This document shows, in pieces, positions 27,635 through 35,826 of a stretch of DNA of 64,000 nt; position 1 is the stretch's first letter; every line of letters starts with the position of its first letter. Both the position numbers and the translations under genes were made by a program. The DNA comes from Azospirillaceae bacterium (GTDB lineage Bacteria; Pseudomonadota; Alphaproteobacteria; Azospirillales; Azospirillaceae): contig JARLIO010000082.1 of assembly GCA_031291675.1 (NCBI GenBank), positions 62,001-126,000 on the forward strand, written 5' to 3'. A model generated the notes under the pieces. That model worked only from the letters and a program-made list of their open reading frames with translations. It was not told the DNA's origin and made no database searches.

Positions 27635-27938
27635 TTCTTAATTCCCCGGCATGTCAATCGAGAAGAACCCTCAATCCAGCGGATACTATTATGCGATTCG
27701 AGCGTCATATCCTGCTTCGATCGAAATCGTTCTTTATACGAAATTACCGACAATGGCGAAAATGATCAATATAATTTCAACTTGCTATACTTCTGTATGC
27801 CAATCAGCCCAACACGGATTTCCGCTCTTCAATTTTTTGGCACGAGTTCTGACGCCATTATAGACGAGAGCCCGCCCCGGCGTTGAATCGGTCTGTTGAT
27901 GATAGGGTCGACCGATGGGCGCATTGCCAGATTTTACG
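27635..27938. other. 304-bp AT-rich upstream region of the chemoreceptor
   Basis: This is the region upstream of the minus-strand chemoreceptor, up to repeat copy B. It is clearly more AT-rich than the surroundings and must hold the receptor promoter. I see no convincing sigma-28 type element and no gene. Confidence 0.5.
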
Positions 27939-27998
27939 CGCCGGCCCGACGGCAGCCGGGGCCGCTTCGTCGCCCCGGCCGTCGATATCACGGCCTGA
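27939..27998 (+). pseudogene. orphan 3' end of the unknown gene
   Basis: In the frame of the gene at 24505 this reads RRPDGSRGRFVAPAVDITA and a stop, matching its C-terminal tail with three changes. There is no start codon or upstream domain. It is the counterpart, in copy B, of the epmA remnant in copy A. Confidence 0.8.
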
Positions 27999-28093
27999 CG
28001 CCCTTTCTTTCAGCCCCGATAAGGCGACCCGGCGACCGGGGCCCACAAGACCTGGTCCAGGGTGTCGGCGCCGGCACACAGCATGACCAGCCG
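27939..28093. repeat. direct duplication, copy B (gene-end junction)
   Basis: This 155-bp segment corresponds to copy A at 25708-25863, about 90 percent identical. It contains an orphan copy of the last 19 codons of the unknown gene and the authentic 3' end of epmA. Differences are mostly silent or conservative in the coding parts, concentrated in the short stretch between the two stop codons. Confidence 0.9.
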
Positions 28094-29071
28094 GTCGAAG
28101 CCGAGCGCGATCCCGGCGCAGGCCGGCAGGCCGAAGGTCAGGGCCGCCAAAAAATCCTCGTCGATCGGGAAGCGTTCGCCATAGATCTGCTGTTTCAAAT
28201 TCATATCGAATTCGAAACGACTTCGTTGCGCCTGGGGATCGGTCAGTTCGCCGAAGGCGTTGGCCAGTTCGACGGCGCAACAATACAGCTCGAACCGTTC
28301 GGCCAGCCGCGGGTCTTCCGGCTTGGGCCGGGCCAGGGCCGCCAGGGACAGCGGATAGTCGATCAGGACCGTCGGCCGCCCGATGCCGAGATGGGGTTCG
28401 ATCCGCTCCAGCGCGATGCGGAAGAACAGATCCTCCCAGCGGTCCCCGGGATGGGCCGGAATCCCGATCCGCGCGCCCTCGACCGCCAGCAGGTCCAGGT
28501 CTGGCGCGGCCGGATCGGGGGCGGTGGCCAGGACATCGATACCAGTATGGCGGTGAAAGGCTTCGGCGACCGGCAGGATCTCCCAATCGGCGAAAGGATC
28601 GCAACTGTGGCCGGCGAATTGGAACCGCGACCGGCCGGCGACCCCGGCGGCGGCGCGGACCAGGCCGATGCAATCATCGATCAGATCGCGATAGCCGGCA
28701 CCGGCGCGATACCATTCCAGCATGGTGAATTCGGGCTGGTGAGTTGCGGAACGCTCGCCGTTGCGATAGGCGCGGGCCAGTTGAAAGATCCGCGGCAGCC
28801 CGCCCGCCAGCAGCTTCTTCATCGCGAATTCCGGGCTGGTCTGCAGATAACGCACGGCCCGATCGTCGGGATGGGGGCCGCGCAGTTCGGTCGCGAAGGC
28901 CTGAAGATGAACCTCCATCCCCGGTGACACCTGGAGCGTCGGGGTCTCGACCTCCTCAAAACCGATCGCGGTGAAGAAGCGCCGGGTCGCGGCGGTGATG
29001 CGGCGTCGATCGGCGAGAAACGGTTGCTTGGCCCGCAGAATGTCGGGGTGCCACCACGGAATCACAGTCAT
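28010..29071 (-). CDS. epmA: EF-P--(R)-beta-lysine ligase (EpmA/GenX/PoxA), lysyl-tRNA synthetase-like
   Basis: This 353-residue class II synthetase paralogue lacks a tRNA anticodon-binding domain. Family landmarks include VETPTLQVSPGMEVHLQAF, YLQTSPEFAMKKLLAGG, FELYCCAVELANAFGELTD and the motif-3 end GIALGFDRLVML. EpmA attaches beta-lysine (or lysine) to a conserved lysine of elongation factor P. The efp gene is divergent and starts 143 bp away, which supports the assignment. No epmB (lysine 2,3-aminomutase) is in the window. The start MTVIPWWHPDIL matches the family. Its 3' end carries repeat copy B. Confidence 0.95.
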   Translation of the reverse strand: MTVIPWWHPDILRAKQPFLADRRRITAATRRFFTAIGFEEVETPTLQVSPGMEVHLQAFATELRGPHPDDRAVRYLQTSPEFAMKKLLAGGLPRIFQLARAYRNGERSATHQPEFTMLEWYRAGAGYRDLIDDCIGLVRAAAGVAGRSRFQFAGHSCDPFADWEILPVAEAFHRHTGIDVLATAPDPAAPDLDLLAVEGARIGIPAHPGDRWEDLFFRIALERIEPHLGIGRPTVLIDYPLSLAALARPKPEDPRLAERFELYCCAVELANAFGELTDPQAQRSRFEFDMNLKQQIYGERFPIDEDFLAALTFGLPACAGIALGFDRLVMLCAGADTLDQVLWAPVAGSPYRG

Positions 29072-29214
29072 TGGCCGGCAAATCCTTTGGCATTGGCCGG
29101 GCATTTGGCCCAGAATGACGTTTGACGGGCGCCGCTGGAGCAGCCCGATTGCTTGGCTGCGGGCAACCTGATAGGGTCCGCGGCCGCATTTCAGTCGATA
29201 GAGACGGTTTTCCC

Positions 29215-29781
29215 ATGAAGGTCAATGCCAACACCACGCGCCCCGGCCACGTGCTGGAACATAACGGCAAACTTTGGGTCGTTGCCAAGATCCAGATCGT
29301 GCAGCCCGGAAAGGGCGGCGCCTTCATCCAGATCGAAATGAGAGACGCGCGGACCGGAACCAAAACCATTGAGCGGTTCCGTACGCAAGAGTCGGTCGAA
29401 CGCGTTCGCCTGGACGATCAGGAGATGCAGTTTTTGTTCTCCGAGGGTGACGCCTTCACCTTCATGGACGAAACGACCTTCGAGCAGATCACGATCCCGC
29501 GCGACATCATCGGCGACCCGGCGGTCTTCCTTCAGGAGGGCATGAAGGTGTCGGTGCAGCTTTACGAAGGCGCGCCGCTGTCGGTCGAACTGCCGCAGAC
29601 CGTGACCCTGCTGATCGTCGAAGCCGACCCGGTCGTCAAAGGCCAGACCGCATCGTCCTCCTACAAGCCGGCCAAGCTTGAGAATGGCGTTCGCGTCCTG
29701 GTGCCACCCCATATCGAATCCGGTACGCGTATCGTCGTCGACACCGGCGACGGCAGCTATCTGGAACGTGCCAAGGATTAA
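29215..29781 (+). CDS. efp: elongation factor P
   Basis: This 188-residue translation factor relieves ribosome stalling at polyproline. Three domains are recognised from length and from PGKGGAF, which contains the modifiable Lys33 at the tip of domain I. The start MKVNANTTRPGHVLEH is typical of the family; longer in-frame reading is not meaningful. Divergent epmA supplies its modification. It is followed after nine bases by an inositol monophosphatase gene, the usual alphaproteobacterial arrangement. Confidence 0.97.
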   Translation: MKVNANTTRPGHVLEHNGKLWVVAKIQIVQPGKGGAFIQIEMRDARTGTKTIERFRTQESVERVRLDDQEMQFLFSEGDAFTFMDETTFEQITIPRDIIGDPAVFLQEGMKVSVQLYEGAPLSVELPQTVTLLIVEADPVVKGQTASSSYKPAKLENGVRVLVPPHIESGTRIVVDTGDGSYLERAKD

Positions 29782-29790
29782 TCGCGTATT

Positions 29791-30615
29791 ATGGCAACCC
29801 GCTCCGCCGTCATTAATGTGATGGCCAAAGCCGCCGAAAAAGCCGCCAGGGGACTGGTGCGCGATTTCGGCGAGGTCGAACAGCTTCAGGTTTCGCGCAA
29901 GGGTCCGGCGGATTTCGTGTCGACGGCCGATACCAATGCCGAAAAACTGTTGTGCGCGGAACTGGCCAAGGCCCGTCCTGACTATGGTTTCTTGCTTGAA
30001 GAGGGCGGAACCATCGAAGGACGGGACAAGAGCAATCGGTGGATCATCGATCCGCTCGACGGCACGACCAATTTCCTGCACGGCCTGCCGCACTGGGCGA
30101 TTTCGATCGCCCTGGAGCGCGAGGGCGAAATCATCGCCGGCATCGTCTACGAACCGCTGCGGGACGAGATGTTCTGGGCGGAAAAGGGACAAGGCGCCTT
30201 CAACAACCATCAAAGGCTGCGGGTTTCGGCCCGTCGTCGGCTTGATGAGGCGGTCCTGGCCACGGGCATCCCGTTCAAGGGCCGCGGCGATCATCCGTTG
30301 TTCCTGGCACAGTTGCAGACGCTGATGGCCGAATGCGCCGGGATCCGTCGTTTCGGGTCGGCCGCTCTCGATCTGGCTTATGTCGCGGCGGGTCGCTTCG
30401 ACGCCTATTGGGAGACCGGACTGAAGCCGTGGGACGCCGCCGCGGGGGCGTTGATCGTCGTCGAAGCCGGCGGTTTCGTCACCGAAATCGATGGCGGTCG
30501 CAATCCGGTCCACGGCAACAGCATCCTGGCCGCCAATGGTCAGCTGCATGCCCCGGTCGGCAAGATCCTGCGCGAGATCGGCAAAACCAAGCCGGCCGTC
30601 GCGACCGGAGCCTGA
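29791..30615 (+). CDS. suhB: inositol-1-monophosphatase family protein (SuhB)
   Basis: This 274-residue Mg-dependent phosphatase has LLEEGG (Glu70), DPLDGTTNF (Asp87, Asp90) and WDAAAGALIVVEAGG (Asp near 214), the metal-binding and catalytic signatures. SuhB hydrolyses inositol-1-phosphate and related sugar phosphates and has further RNA-associated roles in enterobacteria. It is 9 bp behind efp and probably co-transcribed. A 13-bp stem hairpin follows, likely ending the efp-suhB transcript. Confidence 0.93.
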   Translation: MATRSAVINVMAKAAEKAARGLVRDFGEVEQLQVSRKGPADFVSTADTNAEKLLCAELAKARPDYGFLLEEGGTIEGRDKSNRWIIDPLDGTTNFLHGLPHWAISIALEREGEIIAGIVYEPLRDEMFWAEKGQGAFNNHQRLRVSARRRLDEAVLATGIPFKGRGDHPLFLAQLQTLMAECAGIRRFGSAALDLAYVAAGRFDAYWETGLKPWDAAAGALIVVEAGGFVTEIDGGRNPVHGNSILAANGQLHAPVGKILREIGKTKPAVATGA

Positions 30616-30626
30616 AGATCCGCGAC

Positions 30627-30657
30627 CAGGCACGGCCCGATCACCGGGCCGTGCCTG
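30627..30657 (+). terminator. hairpin downstream of efp-suhB
   Basis: A perfect 13-bp stem, CAGGCACGGCCCG with its complement, closes over ATCAC. No clear T-run follows (CCAAAGTCG), so termination strength is uncertain. It lies right after suhB and before the OmpA-like gene. Confidence 0.6.
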
Positions 30658-30808
30658 CCAAAGTCGTTGTTGGCTCAGCCGCCATCGGCTAAGGTCGATG
30701 GCGCTGCAATCCAGGGGTTGGTCCTTGCGCGTAAAATCCCTTTGTTGCCGGTTGCTGCGGATTTCGATACCCCGCCCGGGAGCCGGCCGGAGAACGGGGT
30801 TGGCGGCG

Positions 30809-31702
30809 ATGCTGACCCGAAACGGCCGTTGCTGTGTTGTGGTGGTGGCGGCTTTGCTGATACCGATCACCGCTGTCGCGGCCAACAGCGCGCCGCCGCC
30901 CGCTTTTCCGCTTCCCGCCCACAAACCAAAACCGCCGGCTTCGTTCGTGCATAACGGCGCCGACTCGATCGCGCCCCCGGCCCCCGTCATCCCGCCGATG
31001 AAGACACCCGCCTTGACCATGGATGCCGGCGTGCCGCCGCCGGCCGGGCCCAAGCCGCGTCCACCGGCCCTCGTTGCGACGGTGCCCCCGACCTCTGCGC
31101 CCGCCGCCCCGCCGCTGGCGCCGCTCACCGGGCCGCATGCCCCCGTGGCGCCCCGGGTGCCGACCGTCGCAGCTCCCTCGATTGCCCGCCCAACAGTCCC
31201 GAGCGTCGTCGTGGCGCCACCATCCTCGGGAACGGCCGCCGGCAACACGGCCTCGGCGCCACAATCGCCGGCACCTGGCGCGGGTTCGGGTTCGGCTGCG
31301 ACCAGCCTCGCCGCCCTGCTGCCTTCGGTGCTTCATCCGGAAACCGCGCCGACCGCAACGACGCCGGCCAAGGCGTCGCCGGACCAGCCGCTGCCGCGCC
31401 GCAACATCGTGATCACCTTTGACACGAAATCGACCACGGTCGCCCCGACCAGCACCACGACGGTGGACCGGCTGATCGCGATGATGCGCCAGTCTGCCAC
31501 GATGCGACTCGAGATCCGTGGCTTTGCCGCCGGCACCCCCGACACGGTTCGCGATGCCCGGCTGCTGGCCCTGAAGCGCGCGATTTCGGTTCGTCAGGCC
31601 TTTGTCAATCAGGGCGTCCCGTCAACACGGATCAATGTGCGCGCGCTGGGAATTCCCGCCGACGGCCCGGCCGACCGGGTCGAAATCGATACGACGGAAT
31701 GA
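30809..31702 (+). CDS. OmpA-like peptidoglycan-binding periplasmic protein with proline/alanine-rich linker
   Basis: This 297-residue protein starts MLTRNGRCCVVVVAALLIPITAVAA, a plausible signal peptide. About 160 residues of Pro/Ala/Thr-rich linker follow, then a C-terminal OmpA-like domain (NIVITFDTKSTTVAP, then RLEIRGFAAGTPDTVRDARLLALKRAISVRQAF). The domain lacks the strictest NxxLSxxRA form, so peptidoglycan binding is likely but less certain. One base separates its stop from the MotA/ExbB-like gene, and the coiled-coil OmpA protein follows, so the three form one unit. Long Pro/Ala linkers are typical of cell-wall-spanning tethers. Confidence 0.75.
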   Translation: MLTRNGRCCVVVVAALLIPITAVAANSAPPPAFPLPAHKPKPPASFVHNGADSIAPPAPVIPPMKTPALTMDAGVPPPAGPKPRPPALVATVPPTSAPAAPPLAPLTGPHAPVAPRVPTVAAPSIARPTVPSVVVAPPSSGTAAGNTASAPQSPAPGAGSGSAATSLAALLPSVLHPETAPTATTPAKASPDQPLPRRNIVITFDTKSTTVAPTSTTTVDRLIAMMRQSATMRLEIRGFAAGTPDTVRDARLLALKRAISVRQAFVNQGVPSTRINVRALGIPADGPADRVEIDTTE

Positions 31703-31703
31703 C

Positions 31704-32840
31704 ATGACCCGGTCCCAAGGCACCCTTTACGCAATGGCCGCCTTCATCGTGGCGATTGTCGCCGTCGTGATCGTGCTGCTGCCCACGCTGATGCTCGGCT
31801 TTCGCGCCAACCCCGCCCTGAATGGCGTGATCGGGCTGGTGTTGGTCGCAGGAACGCTTCACTGCATCCGCCAGGTGCAGATCCTGAAGCCCGAGATCGA
31901 CTGGTTGCAGCAGTATCAGGCAACCGGCGTGCCACCCGGTGACGATCGCCAGCTGGTATTGCTGGCACCGATGGTGCGCCTGCTGGTGGCGCGCCGCGGG
32001 CAGATGACCCTGTCGCCGGCCGCATCGCGTTCGATCCTCGACGGGATCATCGCGCGGCTCGATGAGAACCGCGAACTGTCGCGCTATCTGGTGGGCCTGC
32101 TGATCTTCCTCGGCCTGCTGGGGACCTTCTGGGGCCTGCTGCAAACGGTCGAGACCGTTGGCGGCGTCATCAACAATCTCTCGGTCCAGGGAACGGATCT
32201 CGGCGCCATGTTCACCGAGATGCAGAAGGGGTTGTCGGCGCCCCTGGGCGGCATGTCCAAGGCCTTCAGCTCGTCGCTGTTCGGCCTGGCCGGCAGCCTG
32301 GTCCTGGGCTTCCTGGAGATGCTGGCCGCCCGGGCGCAGGATCGCTTCTGCAACGAGCTTGAGGACTGGCTGTCGGCCACGGCCCGGCCGGCGCCCGCCG
32401 CCGGCGTCAGCGAGGGCGAAGCCTCGGTTCCCGCCTATCTCCAGGCGCTCCTTGAACAAACCGCCGAGAATATCGACGCCCTGCAGCGCACCGTCGCCCA
32501 GTCCGAGGATGGCCGCCGCGCCGCCAACAACAATATGGCGGCCCTGATCGATCGGTTGAGCACACTGACCGACCAGATGCGGACCGAACAGCAATTGATG
32601 ATCCGGCTCGCGGAAAGCAATTTGGAATTGCGTCCGCTGCTGGCCCGGGTCGGCAACGCCCTCGACAGCCTGAGCGGCCTTGACGACATCAGTCGCCAGC
32701 ACATTCGCAACATCGATGCCCATCTGAGCCGCCTGATCGAGGACGGAGCCACGGGCCGGGTGCAGGCCGTTCAGGAAGTCCGGAGCGAGATCAAACTGCT
32801 GGCGCGCACGATTGCCGCGCTGGCTGACGAACCCCGGTAG
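31704..32840 (+). CDS. MotA/TolQ/ExbB-type proton-channel-like membrane protein
   Basis: This 378-residue protein has four predicted membrane segments (about residues 8-31, 38-57, 128-149, 188-208). The MotA/ExbB signature GLLGTFWGLLQTV sits in TM3, and the MQKGLSAPLGGMSKAFSSSLFGLAGSLV region precedes and forms TM4. The C-terminal 150 residues are a predicted cytoplasmic coiled coil. Such proteins pair with a MotB/ExbD-like partner to form ion-driven motors; here that partner is the next gene, after 8 bp. It is not the flagellar motor pair by context. The operon also includes the upstream OmpA-like protein. Confidence 0.8.
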   Translation: MTRSQGTLYAMAAFIVAIVAVVIVLLPTLMLGFRANPALNGVIGLVLVAGTLHCIRQVQILKPEIDWLQQYQATGVPPGDDRQLVLLAPMVRLLVARRGQMTLSPAASRSILDGIIARLDENRELSRYLVGLLIFLGLLGTFWGLLQTVETVGGVINNLSVQGTDLGAMFTEMQKGLSAPLGGMSKAFSSSLFGLAGSLVLGFLEMLAARAQDRFCNELEDWLSATARPAPAAGVSEGEASVPAYLQALLEQTAENIDALQRTVAQSEDGRRAANNNMAALIDRLSTLTDQMRTEQQLMIRLAESNLELRPLLARVGNALDSLSGLDDISRQHIRNIDAHLSRLIEDGATGRVQAVQEVRSEIKLLARTIAALADEPR

Positions 32841-32848
32841 GCGGGGCG

Positions 32849-34255
32849 ATGCCGTCGCCAAGAGGGCGCCGCCGCGCGCATCGCGCCATCAATGCCTGGC
32901 CCGGCTGGGTCGACGGTCTGTCGTCGCTGCTGATGGTCGTGATCTTCCTGCTGATGGTCTTCGTGGTTGCCCAGTTCTATCTGTCGGGAACCCTGACCGG
33001 CCGGGATGAGGCGTTGTCGCGCCTCAACCGACAGATCGCGCAACTGGCCGACATGCTCGCGATGGAACGCGAATCGGCCAGCGACATGAAATCAACGATC
33101 ACCCAGCTTTCGGCGGATTTGCAAAATGCCGCCGCGGAGCGCGCCCGCTTGACCGCGACCCTGGCCCAGACGCGCACCGAGCGCGACGCGCTGAGCGCGA
33201 GGTTGGCCGAGACCAGCGCCCGGCTCGGCGATGCCGGAACCCAGTCCCGGCAGACTGAACAGCAATTGGCAGACGCCGAAAAGCAGATCGAGGTCGGGCG
33301 CGAGACCATCACCCTGCATCTGCGCGAGATCGCCAGCCTGGAGGCCGATCTCGAAGCGCTGCGCAGCGCCCGTGACCAGTTGGAACAGCGCCTGGCCGCC
33401 GTGACGGCGCAACAGCTGGCGCCGGCGGAACGACAATCGCTGTTGCAGGCGCTGGGCGCGGAACGCGACCGCAGCAAGCAATTGAGCGACAGCCTCGCCA
33501 GCGCCCAGGAAAAAACGATGTTGGCGCAAAAGGAGATCGATCAGCGCGATATCCGCTTTCGTGACCTGATGGTCGCGCTCGATAACGAACAAACGGTCCT
33601 GGCGGGCGAAAAAAAACTGACCACCGAAAGCCAGGCCCAGGTCGCGCTGCTCAACCAGCAGGTCGCCGCCTTGCGTGACCAGTTGCAACAGCTCAACCAC
33701 GCACTGGAAGCCTCGGAGGCCAAGACGGCGCTGCAACAGAACCAGATCACCGACCTGGGTCAACGGCTCAACCTGGCCCTGGCCAACAAGGTCGAGGAGT
33801 TGGCGCGCTATCGCTCGGAGTTCTTTGGCCGGCTGCGCGAAACTCTGGGCGATCGACCCGATATCCGGATCGTCGGCGACCGCTTCGTGTTCCAGTCCGA
33901 GGTGCTGTTCCCGACCGGTTCGGCGGAAATCGAGGACAGCGGCAAGGTCCAACTGGCGGCGCTGGCCAAGACCCTGATCGAGATCGCCGGCCATATTCCG
34001 AGCGACGTCAACTGGATCCTGCGGGTCGATGGCCATACCGATGCCCGCCCGATCAAGAGCCCGGCCTTCCCGTCAAATTGGGAGTTGTCGGCGGCCCGCG
34101 CGATTTCCGTGGTCAAGTTTCTGACCGATCAGGGCATCGCCCCGGAACGCCTGGCCGCCGCCGGTTTCGGCGAGTTCCAGCCGATCGACTCCGGAACCAG
34201 CGATGCCGCCCTGGCCCGCAACCGGCGCATCGAACTGAAGCTCGACCAGCGGTGA
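32849..34255 (+). CDS. MotB/OmpA-like protein with long periplasmic coiled coil
   Basis: This 468-residue protein has a short basic N-terminus, then Asp22 followed by one membrane segment (about residues 23-46). This matches the MotB arrangement, in which an Asp at the start of the segment carries protons. About 280 residues of heptad-rich coiled coil follow (about 50-330), then an OmpA peptidoglycan-binding domain with VDGHTDARPI, NWELSAARAISVVKFL and RNRRIEL. It partners the MotA/ExbB-like gene upstream. The coiled coil is several times longer than in MotB or ExbD, so the motor would reach far from the membrane. Function is unknown. Confidence 0.85.
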   Translation: MPSPRGRRRAHRAINAWPGWVDGLSSLLMVVIFLLMVFVVAQFYLSGTLTGRDEALSRLNRQIAQLADMLAMERESASDMKSTITQLSADLQNAAAERARLTATLAQTRTERDALSARLAETSARLGDAGTQSRQTEQQLADAEKQIEVGRETITLHLREIASLEADLEALRSARDQLEQRLAAVTAQQLAPAERQSLLQALGAERDRSKQLSDSLASAQEKTMLAQKEIDQRDIRFRDLMVALDNEQTVLAGEKKLTTESQAQVALLNQQVAALRDQLQQLNHALEASEAKTALQQNQITDLGQRLNLALANKVEELARYRSEFFGRLRETLGDRPDIRIVGDRFVFQSEVLFPTGSAEIEDSGKVQLAALAKTLIEIAGHIPSDVNWILRVDGHTDARPIKSPAFPSNWELSAARAISVVKFLTDQGIAPERLAAAGFGEFQPIDSGTSDAALARNRRIELKLDQR

Positions 34256-34302
34256 TCCGCGAAACTTCGCCCGCGCCAAGCCCGACCCGCGGCGCGTGGC
34301 GG

Positions 34303-34524
34303 TCAGACGAACATGTCGAGGAACATGCCGCGTCGATAATGATCGGGCAGCGTCAGGACGCCATCAACCAGCAACGCCGCCAGTTCCCGCAAGGTCGGGA
34401 TGCGCTGACGAAAACCACGGCCGCGCCCGGTGCCGATGGCGCGGGGCAACAGGATCCGGCCGCCACCATCGTCGGGCCGAATCAGACCGCTGCCAGATCC
34501 TTCAATAATGCGCGGCGCCGCCAT
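34303..34524 (-). CDS. small hypothetical protein
   Basis: This 73-residue reading frame starts MAAPRIIEGSGSGLIRPDDG and ends DHYRRGMFLDMFV. It lies antisense to nothing else, just downstream of the convergent coiled-coil gene. It has no membrane segment or motif I recognise. Composition looks protein-like (LRELAALLVDGVLTLPDHY), so I keep it as a weak candidate, without an assigned function. Confidence 0.4.
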   Translation of the reverse strand: MAAPRIIEGSGSGLIRPDDGGGRILLPRAIGTGRGRGFRQRIPTLRELAALLVDGVLTLPDHYRRGMFLDMFV

Positions 34525-34769
34525 GGCCAATCCACCCTGTTCGCGATTTCACCCAGGCAGAACCGTATTGCCGCCTGTGATCCCGTCAGACTATCACGAA
34601 ACCGGGATCCACGGCGATGGGCAAATACTCATCCTGCAGCCACCGTCGGCCGCATCGCACCCCGTCCGCCGGCCCCCGGTGATGCCTGCCGATCGCCCCG
34701 CAACATCACCCTCTTGCATCGAGGTAAAAACTTCTGTATAAGCGCCGCTCGCTTAGAGGGATCTCGGCC

Positions 34770-34991
34770 ATGAAGAAAGACATTCACCCGGAATATCACG
34801 AGATCAATATCGTGATGACCGATGGCTCCCAGTTTACGACGCGGAGCACCTGGGGCAAGGCCGGAGACACCTTGCGCCTTGATATCGACCCCAAGTCCCA
34901 CCCGGCATGGACTGGCGTCCAGAAGCTGATCGATACCGGGGGGCAGATCGCCAAGTTCAACCGGCGTTTTGCCAATTTCGGCATAAAGTAA
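34770..34991 (+). CDS. rpmE: 50S ribosomal protein bL31
   Basis: This 73-residue protein starts [22 protein letters not shown], the family signature. It lacks the CxxC zinc motifs of the zinc-bound form, so it is the C-minus type. It is a component of the large ribosomal subunit. It is convergent with an RcdA-like gene, a neighbour pair seen in several alphaproteobacteria. Confidence 0.95.
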   Translation: MKKDIHPEYHEINIVMTDGSQFTTRSTWGKAGDTLRLDIDPKSHPAWTGVQKLIDTGGQIAKFNRRFANFGIK

Positions 34992-35097
34992 CAACTCGTC
35001 GGAAGCTTTTGGCCTGGCCGCACTTCGGTGCCGCCAGGTTTCCGTCGTTTGCGGGACGAACAAGAATAACGCCGCAATCCCCCCGAAAGAGTCCGGG

Positions 35098-35499
35098 TCA
35101 CGCCGCGTTGCGCCGCACCTGCTCATCCAATCGTGCGACCCGCATATAGAGCCGGTGGCTGCGGTCGAGCAAACCCCGCAGCCCGGCCGGCAGTTGCTCA
35201 TTATCCGGCCCCGACGGATCGGAGCAGATTTCACCGCCTGACAGTGCAAATTCGTCGGAAATCACCTGCTCGATCGTCAGTTCGTTGGCATGCAACGCCT
35301 TTTGCGCCAACAGCCAGGCCATGACCTGGGTCAGGCGACTGGTCACCCGCAACGACTCATAACTGACCTGCAAGCGCACATGCGGCGGCAGGTTTCTTTG
35401 ATCGTTCGCTTCGTTGTAGGCGATGTAATTTCGCGCTTCGATCAGCAGCGCCATCGTGTCATCGTATGTACGATTGAAGAACGCCGTCGGGCCACTCAT
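35098..35499 (-). CDS. DUF1465 protein, RcdA-like (regulator of CtrA degradation)
   Basis: This 133-residue helical protein resembles the DUF1465 family, whose Caulobacter member RcdA assists ClpXP-mediated degradation of CtrA. Marks visible are FFNRTYDDTMALLIEARNYIAY at the N-terminus and LRVTSRLTQVMAWLLAQKALHANELT in the middle. The start MSGPTAFFNRT follows GGGGAAG. It sits beside rpmE in a tail-to-tail arrangement. Family membership is by pattern; a true cell-cycle role in this organism is inferred. Confidence 0.75.
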   Translation of the reverse strand: MSGPTAFFNRTYDDTMALLIEARNYIAYNEANDQRNLPPHVRLQVSYESLRVTSRLTQVMAWLLAQKALHANELTIEQVISDEFALSGGEICSDPSGPDNEQLPAGLRGLLDRSHRLYMRVARLDEQVRRNAA

Positions 35500-35734
35500 G
35501 GTTCTTCCCCCATCCGGGTTCGCCACACCCGTCGCCGCCGTTGCAAGGCGTAGTCTAACAGCGCCTGACGTTTTCTGTAAGACAATAGTACCGGGCGCTG
35601 ACGCCCGCTGACGTCGAATTCCGCGGCCCTCGATCAGCGGGACCGCCGGCGGCCTCGACACGACCGTGCCCGAGAATAATCCGGGCCACTCCCCTTGACC
35701 CCCGGCCGCCCCCATCCCAAGTCAAATAACAGCA

Positions 35735-35826
35735 AAGGACGCCAGGTTTGGGTCCTTTGTTCCTGAACCGGGGAGCCGACCAAGACGGTGGTTCCCCAAC
35801 CGATATCGCTCCGTGGAGGATATACG
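35735..35826 (+). promoter_or_regulatory. ROSE-like RNA thermometer in the hsp20 5' leader
   Basis: Directly before the ATG the leader contains ATATCGCTCC (35803-35812), a two-base turn and GGAGGATAT (35815-35823). The strand opposite the ribosome binding site carries TCGCT, which fits the ROSE consensus U(U/C)GCU with one bulged G, exactly the element that hides the SD sequence until heating. Farther upstream, GGGGAGCC and GGTTCCCC (35770-35798) form another helix, as expected for the multi-stem ROSE leader. ROSE controls alphaproteobacterial small heat-shock genes. Confidence 0.75.

Noticed and set aside
29191-31248. A 685-codon open frame on the minus strand
   Set aside because: It runs antisense through efp, suhB and the OmpA-like gene, lacks any domain, and has the composition expected from a shadow frame in high-GC DNA.
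31704-34255. Zorya-type (ZorAB) anti-phage system
   Set aside because: The MotA/MotB-like pair resembles ZorAB in architecture, but no ZorC, ZorD or ZorE-like gene is adjacent and the pair sits in a housekeeping setting beside efp-suhB.
35694-35715. Sigma-32-type promoter (CTTGAC and CCCCAT) upstream of hsp20
   Set aside because: The two elements are only ten bases apart, too short for sigma-32 promoters, so I do not report it as a promoter.
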